From Candidatus Iainarchaeum sp. (GTDB lineage: Archaea; Iainarchaeota; Iainarchaeia; Iainarchaeales; GCA-2688035), in NCBI GenBank assembly GCA_017610205.1, contig JAFCCL010000006.1, forward strand, positions 58,553-122,552: a stretch of 64,000 nucleotides of DNA, given 5' to 3'. Shown piece after piece: positions 18,679 through 27,936 of the stretch (its first letter is position 1; each line of letters starts with the position of its first letter). A model generated the notes under the pieces. The model was not told the DNA's origin, made no database searches, and was given only the letters and a program-made list of their open reading frames with translations. The position numbers and the translations under genes are program-made.

Positions 18679-18717
18679 TAAACATTAAACACTTGCAACC
18701 GCTATAAGGGATACAAC
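18679..18717. repeat. 39-bp direct repeat, copy 1
   Basis: taaacattaaacacttgcaaccgctataagggatacaac; 37/39 identical to 20172-20210. Confidence 0.9.
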
Positions 18718-18721
18718 AGTT

Positions 18722-18994
18722 TTAATCAACTTTAATGCCAAGCAATTCATAAATCATTTGCTTTATTTCTGGAGCCCTTTTATGGTTCAAGGAAACATGC
18801 AAACCATAGCCTGTAGGCTTTTTGAAAAGAAGATTTTCCTTGATTAATTCTTCAGCAGCCCTTTTCACCAAAAGATGCTCTCTTGGCTTGAAACCCTTCT
18901 TAAGGTTGTCAAAAGCAGTATGGGAATTACCCCAGTTTCTTCTCCTTGCCAGTTTGAAAAGAAGCTTTGTCTTAACTAGCTCAAGAGAGTCCAT
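18722..18994 (-). CDS. Hypothetical protein, 90 aa
   Basis: ORF with plausible composition; no recognised family. Confidence 0.5.
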   Translation of the reverse strand: MDSLELVKTKLLFKLARRRNWGNSHTAFDNLKKGFKPREHLLVKRAAEELIKENLLFKKPTGYGLHVSLNHKRAPEIKQMIYELLGIKVD

Positions 18995-19046
18995 TTGAAT
19001 AGACTTTGAAAGTATATTATTATAAACTTTGCTTTCAATAAGTTAA

Positions 19047-19373
19047 TTGGCGAAAAATATGGAAGAAGAAACAAATTTGGTAAGATTTTTTGGAGACAAC
19101 CCTTTTGTGAGAATGCTAGACGCATTCATAGACAACATTGGCGGAGAGTACAGCAAAAAAGAAGTACAAGAACTTGCAGGAATAAGCAAGGGTGCCTTGT
19201 TTAAGCACTGGAAAAAGCTTGAAGAGCTTGACCTTGTCAGGATTACAAAGACCTTTGGAAACACAAAGCTTTTCACACTAAACAAGCAAAACCCCCTAGT
19301 AAAAGACATCCTTCGCTTTGAAGCAAGAATGATTGAAGAAACAACGCCAAAGTCAGTAAAAGCAGTTGCTTAA
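19047..19373 (+). CDS. Winged-HTH transcriptional regulator
   Basis: EYSKKEVQELAGISKGALFKHWKKLEELDLVRITKTFGNTKLFTLNKQNPLVKDIL. Confidence 0.65.
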   Translation: MAKNMEEETNLVRFFGDNPFVRMLDAFIDNIGGEYSKKEVQELAGISKGALFKHWKKLEELDLVRITKTFGNTKLFTLNKQNPLVKDILRFEARMIEETTPKSVKAVA

Positions 19374-19516
19374 AGCCAAAATAACCCAAAACCTACTTTT
19401 CCAAGGTTTAAAAACTTAAAACAAGTAAAGGCTTTTAAACATTAAAAACTTACTTTTTGGGAAAGTATTACTTTTTACAATAGTAATATTTATATATAAG
19501 TTGCACCTATATTGTA

Positions 19517-19768
19517 TTGGTGATTTGTTTGGGCGAGAATGTTCTTGAAACCAGAATGACGAGCAAGGGCCAGGTCCTGATTTTAAAGGAAATAAGGGAA
19601 AGGCTTGGTTTGAGCAAAAGGCAGCAGTTCATTGAGAGAACCAAAGACAACAAGGTTATTTTGGAACCTGTGCCAAATCTAGTAGACCTTGGAGGAACCC
19701 TGAAAAGCATGGGCAAAAACAAAAGCATTAAACAGCTTATGAAAGAAGTAAAAGAAGGCTGGGATTAA
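19517..19768 (+). CDS. AbrB/SpoVT-type antitoxin (VapB-like)
   Basis: ETRMTSKGQVLILKEIRERLGLSKRQQFIERTKDNKVILEPV. Confidence 0.8.
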   Translation: MVICLGENVLETRMTSKGQVLILKEIRERLGLSKRQQFIERTKDNKVILEPVPNLVDLGGTLKSMGKNKSIKQLMKEVKEGWD

Positions 19769-19769
19769 G

Positions 19770-20156
19770 GTGCTTGTGCTAGATACCTACGCACTCTTCG
19801 AATGGCTTGTCTACCAAAACCAAAAATATAAGAAATACTTTGTAGAAATCAACGAAGAAGGCGCCCTCATCACCGAACTGGTTCTGATGGAATTCTACCA
19901 CAAGGTCCTGCACGGAAAAGGAAAAGAAGAGGCAAACCAGCTGTTCAACACCATAACAGCAAAAACAGAAACAATCAAGCTAAACAACGAAAGAATCAAA
20001 AAAACAGGCATAAAAAGAAGCCAAACACTAAAGCAAAAGAAAAAACTTTCCTACGCAGACTGTCTCAACCTTGTAATAGCAGAAGAATTCAACGCAAAAG
20101 TCCTGACAGGAGACAAAGAATTCAAAGGAATGCAAAACACGAAATTCGTGGAATGA
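19770..20156 (+). CDS. PIN-domain (VapC-like) toxin
   Basis: LVLDTYALFEWLV...LTELVLMEFYHKVL...LSYADCLNLVIAEEFNAKVLTGDKEFKGM. Confidence 0.85.
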   Translation: MLVLDTYALFEWLVYQNQKYKKYFVEINEEGALITELVLMEFYHKVLHGKGKEEANQLFNTITAKTETIKLNNERIKKTGIKRSQTLKQKKKLSYADCLNLVIAEEFNAKVLTGDKEFKGMQNTKFVE

Positions 20157-20171
20157 CAAACCACAGGGCAG

Positions 20172-20210
20172 TAAACATTAAACGCTTGCAACCACTATAA
20201 GGGATACAAC
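20172..20210. repeat. 39-bp direct repeat, copy 2
   Basis: taaacattaaacgcttgcaaccactataagggatacaac. Confidence 0.9.
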
Positions 20211-20285
20211 CACTACTTTTCCACTACAAAAACAGGGGGCTTAAATAATGCTTGCCTCACAATTAATGTAGTGATTTTGTAGTGG
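20210..20285. promoter_or_regulatory. Compound operator: CCACTAC-N4-CCACTACAAAA ... TGTAGTG-A-TTTTGTAGTGG
   Basis: Perfect 11-bp inverted repeat (20221-20231 / 20275-20285) plus internal direct half-site repeats, overlapping the GTG start at 20282. Confidence 0.65.
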
Positions 20286-20566
20286 AAGTTTTTTGGACAC
20301 AGCACGCATTGGAAAGATTTACTGAAAGGACCTTGCTTTATGGACTTTCAAGAACAGAGTTGGAGTTCGTAATCAAAAAGCAGGAAGTGAGAATTTCCAA
20401 AGGATTTGACAAAAAGTATAGAAAAGAATGCTTTGAAACAATTGGCATGGTTGCCAACAAGTTTTTCACTGTTCAAAAAGCTGAAGACAAAAAGAAAATA
20501 ATTGCGATTACCCTTTGGCAATCAAGCAAAAAGGAGGTTGAATTATGGTTTTCAAAACAAAAATAA
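20282..20566 (+). CDS. DUF4258-like small protein (candidate toxin)
   Basis: FWTQHALERFTERTLLYGLSRTELEFVIKKQEV...KKIIAITLWQSSKKEVE; GTG start; overlaps next gene by 22 bp. Confidence 0.55.
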   Translation: MEVFWTQHALERFTERTLLYGLSRTELEFVIKKQEVRISKGFDKKYRKECFETIGMVANKFFTVQKAEDKKKIIAITLWQSSKKEVELWFSKQK

Positions 20567-20880
20567 AATGCCCAATTTGTGAGGGTGAAGCAAAACTGTC
20601 AAAAACAAGCCTGAAGATGTTCGGCGGCGTTGTTACACTAAAGGACAACCCAATCTATGAGTGCAGGAAATGCAAGGAAAAGTTCGCAACAGGCAAAACC
20701 GTTGACAAGACCGTGAAAAGAGCAAGAAAGGAATTCAGCTTTGCAAGAAAGCTTATTTCAACAGGCGGCTCTTTGGCAATTACAATCCCACCAGATCTGA
20801 CAAAATTCTACAAACTCAAAAAAGGGGAAGACATCCAGCTTATTCCGGCAGGCGAGCACTTGATGAAGGTTAAAGTGTAG
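20545..20880 (+). CDS. Zinc-ribbon (YgiT-like) + AbrB-like DNA-binding protein (candidate antitoxin)
   Basis: CPICEGEA...YECRKCKEKF zinc ribbon then ARKLISTGGSLAITIPPDLTKFYKLKKGEDIQLIP AbrB-type fold. Confidence 0.65.
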   Translation: MVFKTKIKCPICEGEAKLSKTSLKMFGGVVTLKDNPIYECRKCKEKFATGKTVDKTVKRARKEFSFARKLISTGGSLAITIPPDLTKFYKLKKGEDIQLIPAGEHLMKVKV

Positions 20881-21060
20881 GATAATATTAGATAAAAACC
20901 TACAGAATTAGCCTCAAAACAGCCTCAAATCCCCATTGTATATCCCATAACAACTATAAGTTTTTAAACATTTATATCCATCAATTTATTATACATTTAT
21001 TGAACGTAGATATCAATACCAAATTTTTAAAAACTAAAACAAACGGAGTGTGAGATATAA

Positions 21061-22704
21061 ATGGCTGAATCACAGCAACCAGTAGTATTTCTTCCAGAGG
21101 GAACAAAGAGAACAAGGGGAAGAGATGCACAGAGAATAAACATTTTGATTGCAAAAGCAGTTGCAAATGCAGTCAAGTCAACTTTGGGTCCAAAGGGAAT
21201 GGACAAAATGATTGTTGACGACCTCGGGGATGTAACAATTTCAAACGATGGTGCAACAATTTTGGACGAAATAAGCATAGAGCACCCTATTGGAAAGATT
21301 ATGGCAGAGGTTGCCAAAACACAGGATGATGCAGTAGGAGACGGAACAACAACTGCAGTTATTCTTGCAGGCGGTCTTTTGAAAGAAGCCGAAGGAATGC
21401 TTGACAACGATATCCATCCAAGCATTATTGTTAAGGGATATAGGATGGCGTCAAAAAAGGCAATAGAGTTTGCAAGAGATATCGCAGAGGAAATAAAATT
21501 TTCTGACAAAAAGGCATTGAAAAATATTGCAATGACTTCAATGACCGGCAAGGCAGCTGAATCAACAGAAGAATTGTCAGAAATTGTTGTAGAAGCCCTG
21601 TCAAAAATTGCAGACAGTGAAGAGGGCAAAATAGACATTGATATTGACAATGTAAAGGTTGAAAAAAAGCAGGGTGCATCACTTGCTGAAAGCAAACTAA
21701 TTGAAGGAATTGTAATAGACAAAGAAATAGTGCACAGCGGAATGCCAAAAAAGGCTGAAAATGCAAAAATTGCATTAATTGACGTAGCACTTGAAGTAAA
21801 AAGCACTGAAACAGATGCAAAGATTGAGATAACTTCGCCGGAGCAAATGCAGGCATTTCTTGACCAGGAAGAGGGAATGCTCAAAAACATGGTTGAAGCA
21901 ATCAAAAAGGCAGGCGCAAACGTTGTTGTATGCCAAAAGGGCATTGACGATTTGGCACAGCACTTCCTTGCAAAAGAAGGAATTCTTGCTGTTCGCAGAG
22001 TCAAAAAATCTGATATGGATGCACTTGTAAGAGCAACAGGCGGCAAGGTTGCAACAAGACTTGAAAGCCTTAACCTAAAAGATTTGGGAAATGCAAAGCT
22101 TGTGCAGGAAAGAAAGATTTCAGGCGACGCAATGGTCTTTATTGAAGGCTGCAAAAACCCAAAGAGTGTCTCGCTAATAATAAGAGGCGGTTCAGAGCAC
22201 GTAATTGATGAAGCCGAAAGAGCAGTGCACGACGCTTTGATGTCAACAGCCACGGCAATAAAAGACGGAAAAATTGTTGCAGGCGGCGGAAGCGCAGAAA
22301 TCGAAATTGCAATGCATCTAAGGGATTATGCAAAAAGCATTGGAGGCAGGGAACAACTTGCAATAGAAGGATTTGCAAACACAATGGAAGAAATTCCAAG
22401 AACCCTTGCTGAAACAGCTGGCATGAACCCATTGGATACAATTGTCGAGCTTAGAAGCAAGCACGCAAAAAATGAAGAAAAAAACATAGGAGTTGATGTC
22501 CTAAAAGCAAAGCTCTCAGACATGAAATCATTGAATGTCATAGAGCCATTGTCTGTAAAGACACAGGCAATAACATCAGGTGCAGAAGTTGCTGAAATGA
22601 TTCTCAGAATTGACGACATCATTGCAGGAACAAGCAAGAGCAAGATGGAAATGCCTCCAGGTGGAATGCCACCAGGAATGGGTGGCGGAATGGGAATGAT
22701 GTAA
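21061..22704 (+). CDS. thsA: Thermosome subunit (group II chaperonin)
   Basis: GPKGMDKMIVDDLGDVTISNDGATIL, GDGTTTAVILAG, C-terminal GGMPPGMGGGMGMM. Confidence 0.97.
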   Translation: MAESQQPVVFLPEGTKRTRGRDAQRINILIAKAVANAVKSTLGPKGMDKMIVDDLGDVTISNDGATILDEISIEHPIGKIMAEVAKTQDDAVGDGTTTAVILAGGLLKEAEGMLDNDIHPSIIVKGYRMASKKAIEFARDIAEEIKFSDKKALKNIAMTSMTGKAAESTEELSEIVVEALSKIADSEEGKIDIDIDNVKVEKKQGASLAESKLIEGIVIDKEIVHSGMPKKAENAKIALIDVALEVKSTETDAKIEITSPEQMQAFLDQEEGMLKNMVEAIKKAGANVVVCQKGIDDLAQHFLAKEGILAVRRVKKSDMDALVRATGGKVATRLESLNLKDLGNAKLVQERKISGDAMVFIEGCKNPKSVSLIIRGGSEHVIDEAERAVHDALMSTATAIKDGKIVAGGGSAEIEIAMHLRDYAKSIGGREQLAIEGFANTMEEIPRTLAETAGMNPLDTIVELRSKHAKNEEKNIGVDVLKAKLSDMKSLNVIEPLSVKTQAITSGAEVAEMILRIDDIIAGTSKSKMEMPPGGMPPGMGGGMGMM

Positions 22705-22737
22705 CGCTGAAAAAGCGTTACTTTCTTTTTTCTTTTT
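22702..22737 (+). terminator. Hairpin + T-rich tract after thermosome gene
   Basis: TAACGCT-gaaaa-AGCGTTA-ctttcttttttcttttt. Confidence 0.6.
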
Positions 22738-23404
22738 ATAATTTTTCCTTTTGTTTCAAATGTTCTTTGATAATTTCAAGAATTTTAAAATATTTTATTT
22801 CACACCCCATATCAGACAAAATATGAAATTCTAGGTCTATAATATGCGGCTTTTTAGTCCAGGTAGATATTATTTGTTTAACCATTAAAGTTGTTGAAGT
22901 GCCAATTGGGATAATGAAGTCCGACTTTAAGGCAAGGTGTTTGAATAAATCAGGAGTATTTCTGTAACCTATATGGTCTAACAGAATATTAACCTGAAGT
23001 GGGTTCTTTGATGCAATGTCTACAAATGATCTTTGTGCATCAGCTGAAGAACCAACACCATCAGCGCAGACAAATAACAGAGTCGTTTTTTTCCTGGTTG
23101 GCTTTTTAGCCCTGACAACATCTGGCATCTTTGAAGCCTCTTCACGCCTTAGCCTATTAAGCAAGGTCTTGCCAGCACCTGTAAGATAAAATTTTCCACT
23201 GATTTTGGAGGCAAGCCCTCTTCTAACTAGACCGATCTTTTTTTTCATTTGTAACAAGAAAGTCACTCCGGTTAAAATTGTTTCTTTTGTGATTAATATT
23301 ATTAACCCTTTACACAACTTATTAATTGTATGCAGGCAATTGCATTTACCGGACTGCCTCGTTCTGGAAAGGATACCGCTGCAGACTATCTTGTGAAAAA
23401 GCAT
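22736..23404 (-). CDS. wHTH-like N-terminus + unknown C-terminal domain (start uncertain, probably about 23250-23320)
   Basis: LLQMKKKIGLVRRGLASKISGKFYLTGAGKTLLNRLRR wHTH-like; the ORF 5' end overlaps the divergent kinase gene. Confidence 0.5.
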   Translation of the reverse strand: MLFHKIVCSGILSRTRQSGKCNCLHTINKLCKGLIILITKETILTGVTFLLQMKKKIGLVRRGLASKISGKFYLTGAGKTLLNRLRREEASKMPDVVRAKKPTRKKTTLLFVCADGVGSSADAQRSFVDIASKNPLQVNILLDHIGYRNTPDLFKHLALKSDFIIPIGTSTTLMVKQIISTWTKKPHIIDLEFHILSDMGCEIKYFKILEIIKEHLKQKEKL

Positions 23405-23860
23405 GGTTTTAGCAAGGTTGTAATGAGTGACGAGAATGGCTTTGAGTTAAAAAAGCATGGTTTAAAGGATAACAAAATGGGTCGTTCAAGAATGGGAAAG
23501 GAACTTCGTGAAAAATTTGGATTGGACGTAATTGCAAGGCGTTCATTTGAAAGAGCCAAAAAAAGTGGCTTTGAAAGAGTTGTTTTTGTTGGAGTTAGGG
23601 GTGTTGAAGAAGTGAATTTTTTCAAAAAGGAAATTCCTGAATTTAAGCTTATAAAAATTGAATCGGTAAAAGGCAAAAGATTTGAGAGGAAAAGCAAAAT
23701 TGACGGCCAAAGCAAAGAACAGTTCTTTGAAAGAGAGGTCTGGGAAGAGGAAAAGTTTGGACTTGGCAAAGTTTTGAACGAAGCTAATTATACTATCGAA
23801 AATAATTCAACGATTGCCGAATTTCAAAAGGCAATAGACGAATTGATGCAAAACATTTAA
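23330..23860 (+). CDS. Dephospho-CoA kinase-like / UPF0200-type P-loop kinase
   Basis: MQAIAFTGLPRSGKDTAADYLVKKHGFSKVVMSD; VVFVGVRGVEEVNFFKKE. Confidence 0.7.
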   Translation: MQAIAFTGLPRSGKDTAADYLVKKHGFSKVVMSDENGFELKKHGLKDNKMGRSRMGKELREKFGLDVIARRSFERAKKSGFERVVFVGVRGVEEVNFFKKEIPEFKLIKIESVKGKRFERKSKIDGQSKEQFFEREVWEEEKFGLGKVLNEANYTIENNSTIAEFQKAIDELMQNI

Positions 23861-23897
23861 AAACATCAAATGCTTTTTAGATTCAGGTGATTAGTAA

Positions 23898-24623
23898 ATG
23901 GTTGATTTAAACCTGACAATAAGCCAATTTCTTGACAGCTTATACCAAGCACTTGTTGTAAACATCTGGGACGAATTTGTAGAAGTCGTTCCAGGAATTG
24001 TTGCGGCAATAATCATTGTGCTTATTGGTTGGGTACTGGCAAGAATAATCAAGCAGATTGTAATCAAAATTCTGCAGAGCACAAAGGTTGACAAATGGAT
24101 TGATGAGCAAAACCTTACGGCTGCAATTGGAGGAAAAGAGGTTTCGGGATTGATTGGAAGCCTGACCAAATGGTATGTTATAGGAATCTTCCTTGCACAG
24201 GCGGTAGGATGGCTCAATCTTGACATTTTTACAATCTACCTTGAAAGAATTTTTGTGTTCTCTAACAGCAACCCAAGCCCGATATTTTTCTCGTTGCTTG
24301 GAGGCATTGTTGTAATGGTAGCAGGATTGCTGGTTGCACGCTACTTCAGGAACCTTATTGAAGCAACAACATTCAGGGTAAAGAAAGCATTAGGATTAAT
24401 TGCAGAAGGAATTGTCCTAATCTTTTCAGGAATGCTTGCTTTGACATTAGTTGTGGGACCGGAAATAGCAAATGTGCTAATACGCTTGATAGAGCTTTTC
24501 TTAACTCCGTTCATTCAAGCCTTTGCATGGGTGCTTGCAATAGTAGTAGGAATAAGCATTCTTGTAAACTCAAAAAATGAACTTAGGAAAATTTCTTTAG
24601 AGTTAAAAAAGTCAATCAAGTAA
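23898..24623 (+). CDS. Membrane protein with conserved MscS-type TM helices
   Basis: GIVAAIIIVLIGWVLARIIKQIVIKILQ... multi-TM. Confidence 0.6.
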   Translation: MVDLNLTISQFLDSLYQALVVNIWDEFVEVVPGIVAAIIIVLIGWVLARIIKQIVIKILQSTKVDKWIDEQNLTAAIGGKEVSGLIGSLTKWYVIGIFLAQAVGWLNLDIFTIYLERIFVFSNSNPSPIFFSLLGGIVVMVAGLLVARYFRNLIEATTFRVKKALGLIAEGIVLIFSGMLALTLVVGPEIANVLIRLIELFLTPFIQAFAWVLAIVVGISILVNSKNELRKISLELKKSIK

Positions 24624-24625
24624 AA

Positions 24626-24660
24626 AAAGGGGCTTTTAAAAACCCCTTTCTTTTTTTATT
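24626..24660 (+). terminator. Strong hairpin + poly-T terminator
   Basis: AAAGGGG-cttttaaaaa-CCCCTTT-ctttttttattttttt. Confidence 0.65.
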
Positions 24661-24749
24661 TTTTTTAAAGCTTTAAAACCCCCAAAAAGCAGGAATTAAA
24701 TAAATTATTAAACAAGTCCCCGTTTCTAATTTATTAGAAGTCACATCCT

Positions 24750-24830
24750 ATTGTGCGAGTGATAACGAGCATATGGCATCGAGCGCCGTTAGGCGTGAAG
24801 ATGGCATTCGCACTCGCGGGGCGTGACCGC
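24750..24830 (+). ncRNA. Candidate structured GC-rich RNA element immediately upstream of tRNA-Ile
   Basis: Outer stem GCGAGTG (24755-24761)/CACTCGC (24811-24817); inner CATC-GA-GCGCC-gtta-GGCGT-GAA-GATG hairpin; local GC far above surroundings. Confidence 0.5.
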
Positions 24831-24904
24831 GGGTCCGTAGCTTAGTCTGGCAGAGCATTGGTCTTATACACCAAGGGTCAGGGGTTCAAATCCTCTCGGA
24901 CCCA
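24831..24904 (+). tRNA. tRNA-Ile (anticodon UAU)
   Basis: Cloverleaf: GGGTCCG/CGGACCC acceptor, TTGGT-CTTATAC-ACCAA anticodon arm, AGGGG-TTCAAAT-CCTCT T-arm. Confidence 0.88.
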
Positions 24905-25067
24905 ATTCAATTTTTTTTGGAGAGGTAAAAAAATACCCGTGAAAAAAAGCCATTAAAGAGGCTTTTACTGGTTTTATTGCCCAAATAAGGAATTTGTTTA
25001 AAAGGATTAATTAGTTAAAAATAATAAAAATGCGAATTTTTGTAAAGAAAGTAAAAAATGTGTTAAA

Positions 25068-27932
25068 ATGGCAAAAAAAAGGATTTTGGAACAATTTGAC
25101 CTCAAAAAAGAGGAAAGCGTAAGGCGTTTTTGGAAAAAGGACCAAATTCCTGAAAAGGCAAGAAAACAAAGCCAGAAGCAAAAAGAACCCTTTTATTTTA
25201 TGGACGGCCCGCCCTATGCAACCGGGCACATTCATATGGGAACTGCCTTAAACAAGGTTTTGAAAGATGTTGCAATGCGTTCCAAAAGAATGCAGGGATT
25301 TAATGTTTTTGACAGGCCAGGATACGACTGCCATGGGGTTCCAACAGAAAAAAAGGTTGAAGAAAAACTTGGCTTTAACAACAAACAGCAAATTGAAGAA
25401 TACGGAGTTGACAAATTTACAGAGCAATGCAGGCATTTTGCCACACAATTCATTGAAGTAATGAACAAAGAATTTGACAATATTGGAGTCTGGATGGATT
25501 GGAAAAACCCATACCTTACATTAGACGATGATTACATTGAAGCAATCTGGGGGTCTTTCAAAAAAGCCGATGAAAAAGGACTTCTTTACAAAGGGCTTTA
25601 CCCAGTGCACATTTGCCCACGCTGTGAAACAGTTGTTGCATTCAACGAAATTGAGTATACAAAACAAACAGATGAAAGCATTTACGTAAAATTTCCAGTA
25701 AAGGATGCAAAAGAAACATTTCTGGTAATTTGGACCACTACTCCCTGGACACTGCCTGGAAACACAGGCGTAATGGTAAACCCAAAATTCGATTACGCTT
25801 TTGTAAAACTAAGCAATGGCGAAACATGGATTGTTGCAGAAAAAAAAGTACAAAACTTAATGGATGCAATTGAAGCAGGCTATGCAATTGAAAAGATAGT
25901 AAAAGGAAAAGAACTTGAAGGAATGCAATACAAAAATCCATTGCAGAAAAAATTAAAATTGCCAGAACTTGAAAATGCTTACAGAGTTGTTATGAGCGAA
26001 AGATATGTCAACCTTGATGAAGGAACAGGACTAGTGCACTGCGCACCAGGACATGGCAAAGAAGATTACGAGGTTGGAAACAAAGCAGGACTGCCTGCAA
26101 TTTCACCGGTTAAATTAAACGGCTTGCTAAAAGAAGAAACAGGAAAATATGCAGGAAAGAAATGCAGAGTTGTTGACAAGGAAATTATTGAGGATTTGGA
26201 ATATGACAAAATGCTAGTGTACAAACACGAGCACACACATGATTACCCAGTGTGCTGGAGATGCAAAAGCCCTCTTTTAATGCTAAGCGTAAAACAATGG
26301 TTTTTGCAAATAAGAAGCATTCAGGAAAAAATGCTTTCATTAAACAAAGAAGTCAATTGGACACCGGCATGGATGAAGGACAGAATGCATAACTGGCTTG
26401 AAAGCATAAGCGACTGGCCTATTTCAAGAGCAAGATACTGGGGAACACCACTGCCAATATGGGTTTGTGACAAGTGTGAAAGCAAAAAAGTTATTGGAAA
26501 CAGAAAAGAACTCAGGCAATTAAGTGGTGTGAAAGAAATTGAAATGCACAAGCCAGGAATTGACAAAATTGAATTCGGATGCAGTTGCGGAGGAACAATG
26601 AAAAGGGTTCCGGAAATTCTAGACGTATGGTTTGATTCAGGAGTAAGCAGCTGGGCAGCATTGGGATTTCCAGAAAAAAAGGAATTGTTTGAAAAATTCT
26701 GGCCAGCCAATTTAAACCTTGAAGGAACAGACCAGTTTAGAGGATGGTGGAACTCGCAATTGATTCTTTCAACAATTTGCTTTGACAAGGCACCATTTGA
26801 AAACATTTTAGTGCATGGAATAGTACTGGACCTTCAAAAGAAAAAAATGTCAAAAAGTGTTGGCAACATTGTACAACCAAAGGAAATAATTGAAAAATAT
26901 AACAGAGACTACCTTCGCTATTATTTAGTAAGCACAAGCAAGGGAGAAGACTTTGCATTTTCATGGGATGCGTTTAAAGACATTCACAGATTCTTCAATG
27001 TATTATGGAACAGCTACAATTATGCCTTGCTTTACCTGGACATTGACCTTGAAAAGGCGGAAAAAATTGAATTAAAGGGACTGGAAGCAGAGGACAAATG
27101 GATAATAAGCAAGGTTGAAAGCTTGACCAAAGAAACCCTAAACGCTTACAACAATTTTACTTACTTTAAAGCAACAGCAGCAATAGAAGAATTTGTTTTA
27201 GAAGAATTAAGCAGAACCTACATCAAACTTGTAAGAAACAGGGAAGACAAGGAAAATGTAAACAAAACCCTGTCCTATGTTCTTGGCAAAATACTAAAAA
27301 TTATTGCACCAATCACCCCGCATATTGCAGAATACATTTACCAGGGATTTAAATCAGGCAAAATGCCTGAATCAATTCACCTGATTGAAATTCCACTGCC
27401 TGATGCAAAAAAGATTGACAAAAAGCTCGAAGCAGAATTTGAAAAAACAAAACAGGTTACACAGGCAGTGCTTTCATTAAGGGAAGAAAACAAGCTAAGG
27501 AGAAGATGGCCACTGCGTTCTCTTACAATAGTATCCAAAACAGGAAAAGAATTAAGTCACGTTAAAAAAGTTCTTGAAAGCAGCTGCAATGTGCAAAAAG
27601 TTTTGCTTGACAAAAAAAAGCCAAGAAAAGGAAAATACGCAGAAAAGGAAATAGAGGGCATTAAAGCATTTCTTGAAATTGACGCAGACCAGGAACTAAA
27701 AGAAATCTGGGAACTGCAGGAACTAAGAAGAAAAATACAGGATTTAAGAAAGCAGGCAAAGCTCATGCCAGGGCAAAAAGCAAAATTAAAAATTGCCTGC
27801 AGCAAGCCGGAATTTTTGGAAAAATTCAAAAAAGAAATTGAAACAGGAACAAACACAGAATTGGACCAGACAAAGAAAAAGCCCTCAGAAAAACTCCTTG
27901 AAAGGAAATTTGCACTACAGATTGTGAAGTGA
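25068..27932 (+). CDS. ileS: Isoleucyl-tRNA synthetase
   Basis: PPYATGHIHMGTALNKVLKD, DRPGYDCHGVPTE, KKMSKSVGN. Confidence 0.96.
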   Translation: MAKKRILEQFDLKKEESVRRFWKKDQIPEKARKQSQKQKEPFYFMDGPPYATGHIHMGTALNKVLKDVAMRSKRMQGFNVFDRPGYDCHGVPTEKKVEEKLGFNNKQQIEEYGVDKFTEQCRHFATQFIEVMNKEFDNIGVWMDWKNPYLTLDDDYIEAIWGSFKKADEKGLLYKGLYPVHICPRCETVVAFNEIEYTKQTDESIYVKFPVKDAKETFLVIWTTTPWTLPGNTGVMVNPKFDYAFVKLSNGETWIVAEKKVQNLMDAIEAGYAIEKIVKGKELEGMQYKNPLQKKLKLPELENAYRVVMSERYVNLDEGTGLVHCAPGHGKEDYEVGNKAGLPAISPVKLNGLLKEETGKYAGKKCRVVDKEIIEDLEYDKMLVYKHEHTHDYPVCWRCKSPLLMLSVKQWFLQIRSIQEKMLSLNKEVNWTPAWMKDRMHNWLESISDWPISRARYWGTPLPIWVCDKCESKKVIGNRKELRQLSGVKEIEMHKPGIDKIEFGCSCGGTMKRVPEILDVWFDSGVSSWAALGFPEKKELFEKFWPANLNLEGTDQFRGWWNSQLILSTICFDKAPFENILVHGIVLDLQKKKMSKSVGNIVQPKEIIEKYNRDYLRYYLVSTSKGEDFAFSWDAFKDIHRFFNVLWNSYNYALLYLDIDLEKAEKIELKGLEAEDKWIISKVESLTKETLNAYNNFTYFKATAAIEEFVLEELSRTYIKLVRNREDKENVNKTLSYVLGKILKIIAPITPHIAEYIYQGFKSGKMPESIHLIEIPLPDAKKIDKKLEAEFEKTKQVTQAVLSLREENKLRRRWPLRSLTIVSKTGKELSHVKKVLESSCNVQKVLLDKKKPRKGKYAEKEIEGIKAFLEIDADQELKEIWELQELRRKIQDLRKQAKLMPGQKAKLKIACSKPEFLEKFKKEIETGTNTELDQTKKKPSEKLLERKFALQIVK

Positions 27933-27936
27933 ACAA

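Noticed and set aside
21027-22253. 408-aa minus-strand ORF
   Set aside because: Antisense shadow of the thermosome gene; low-complexity Ser/Phe-rich translation.
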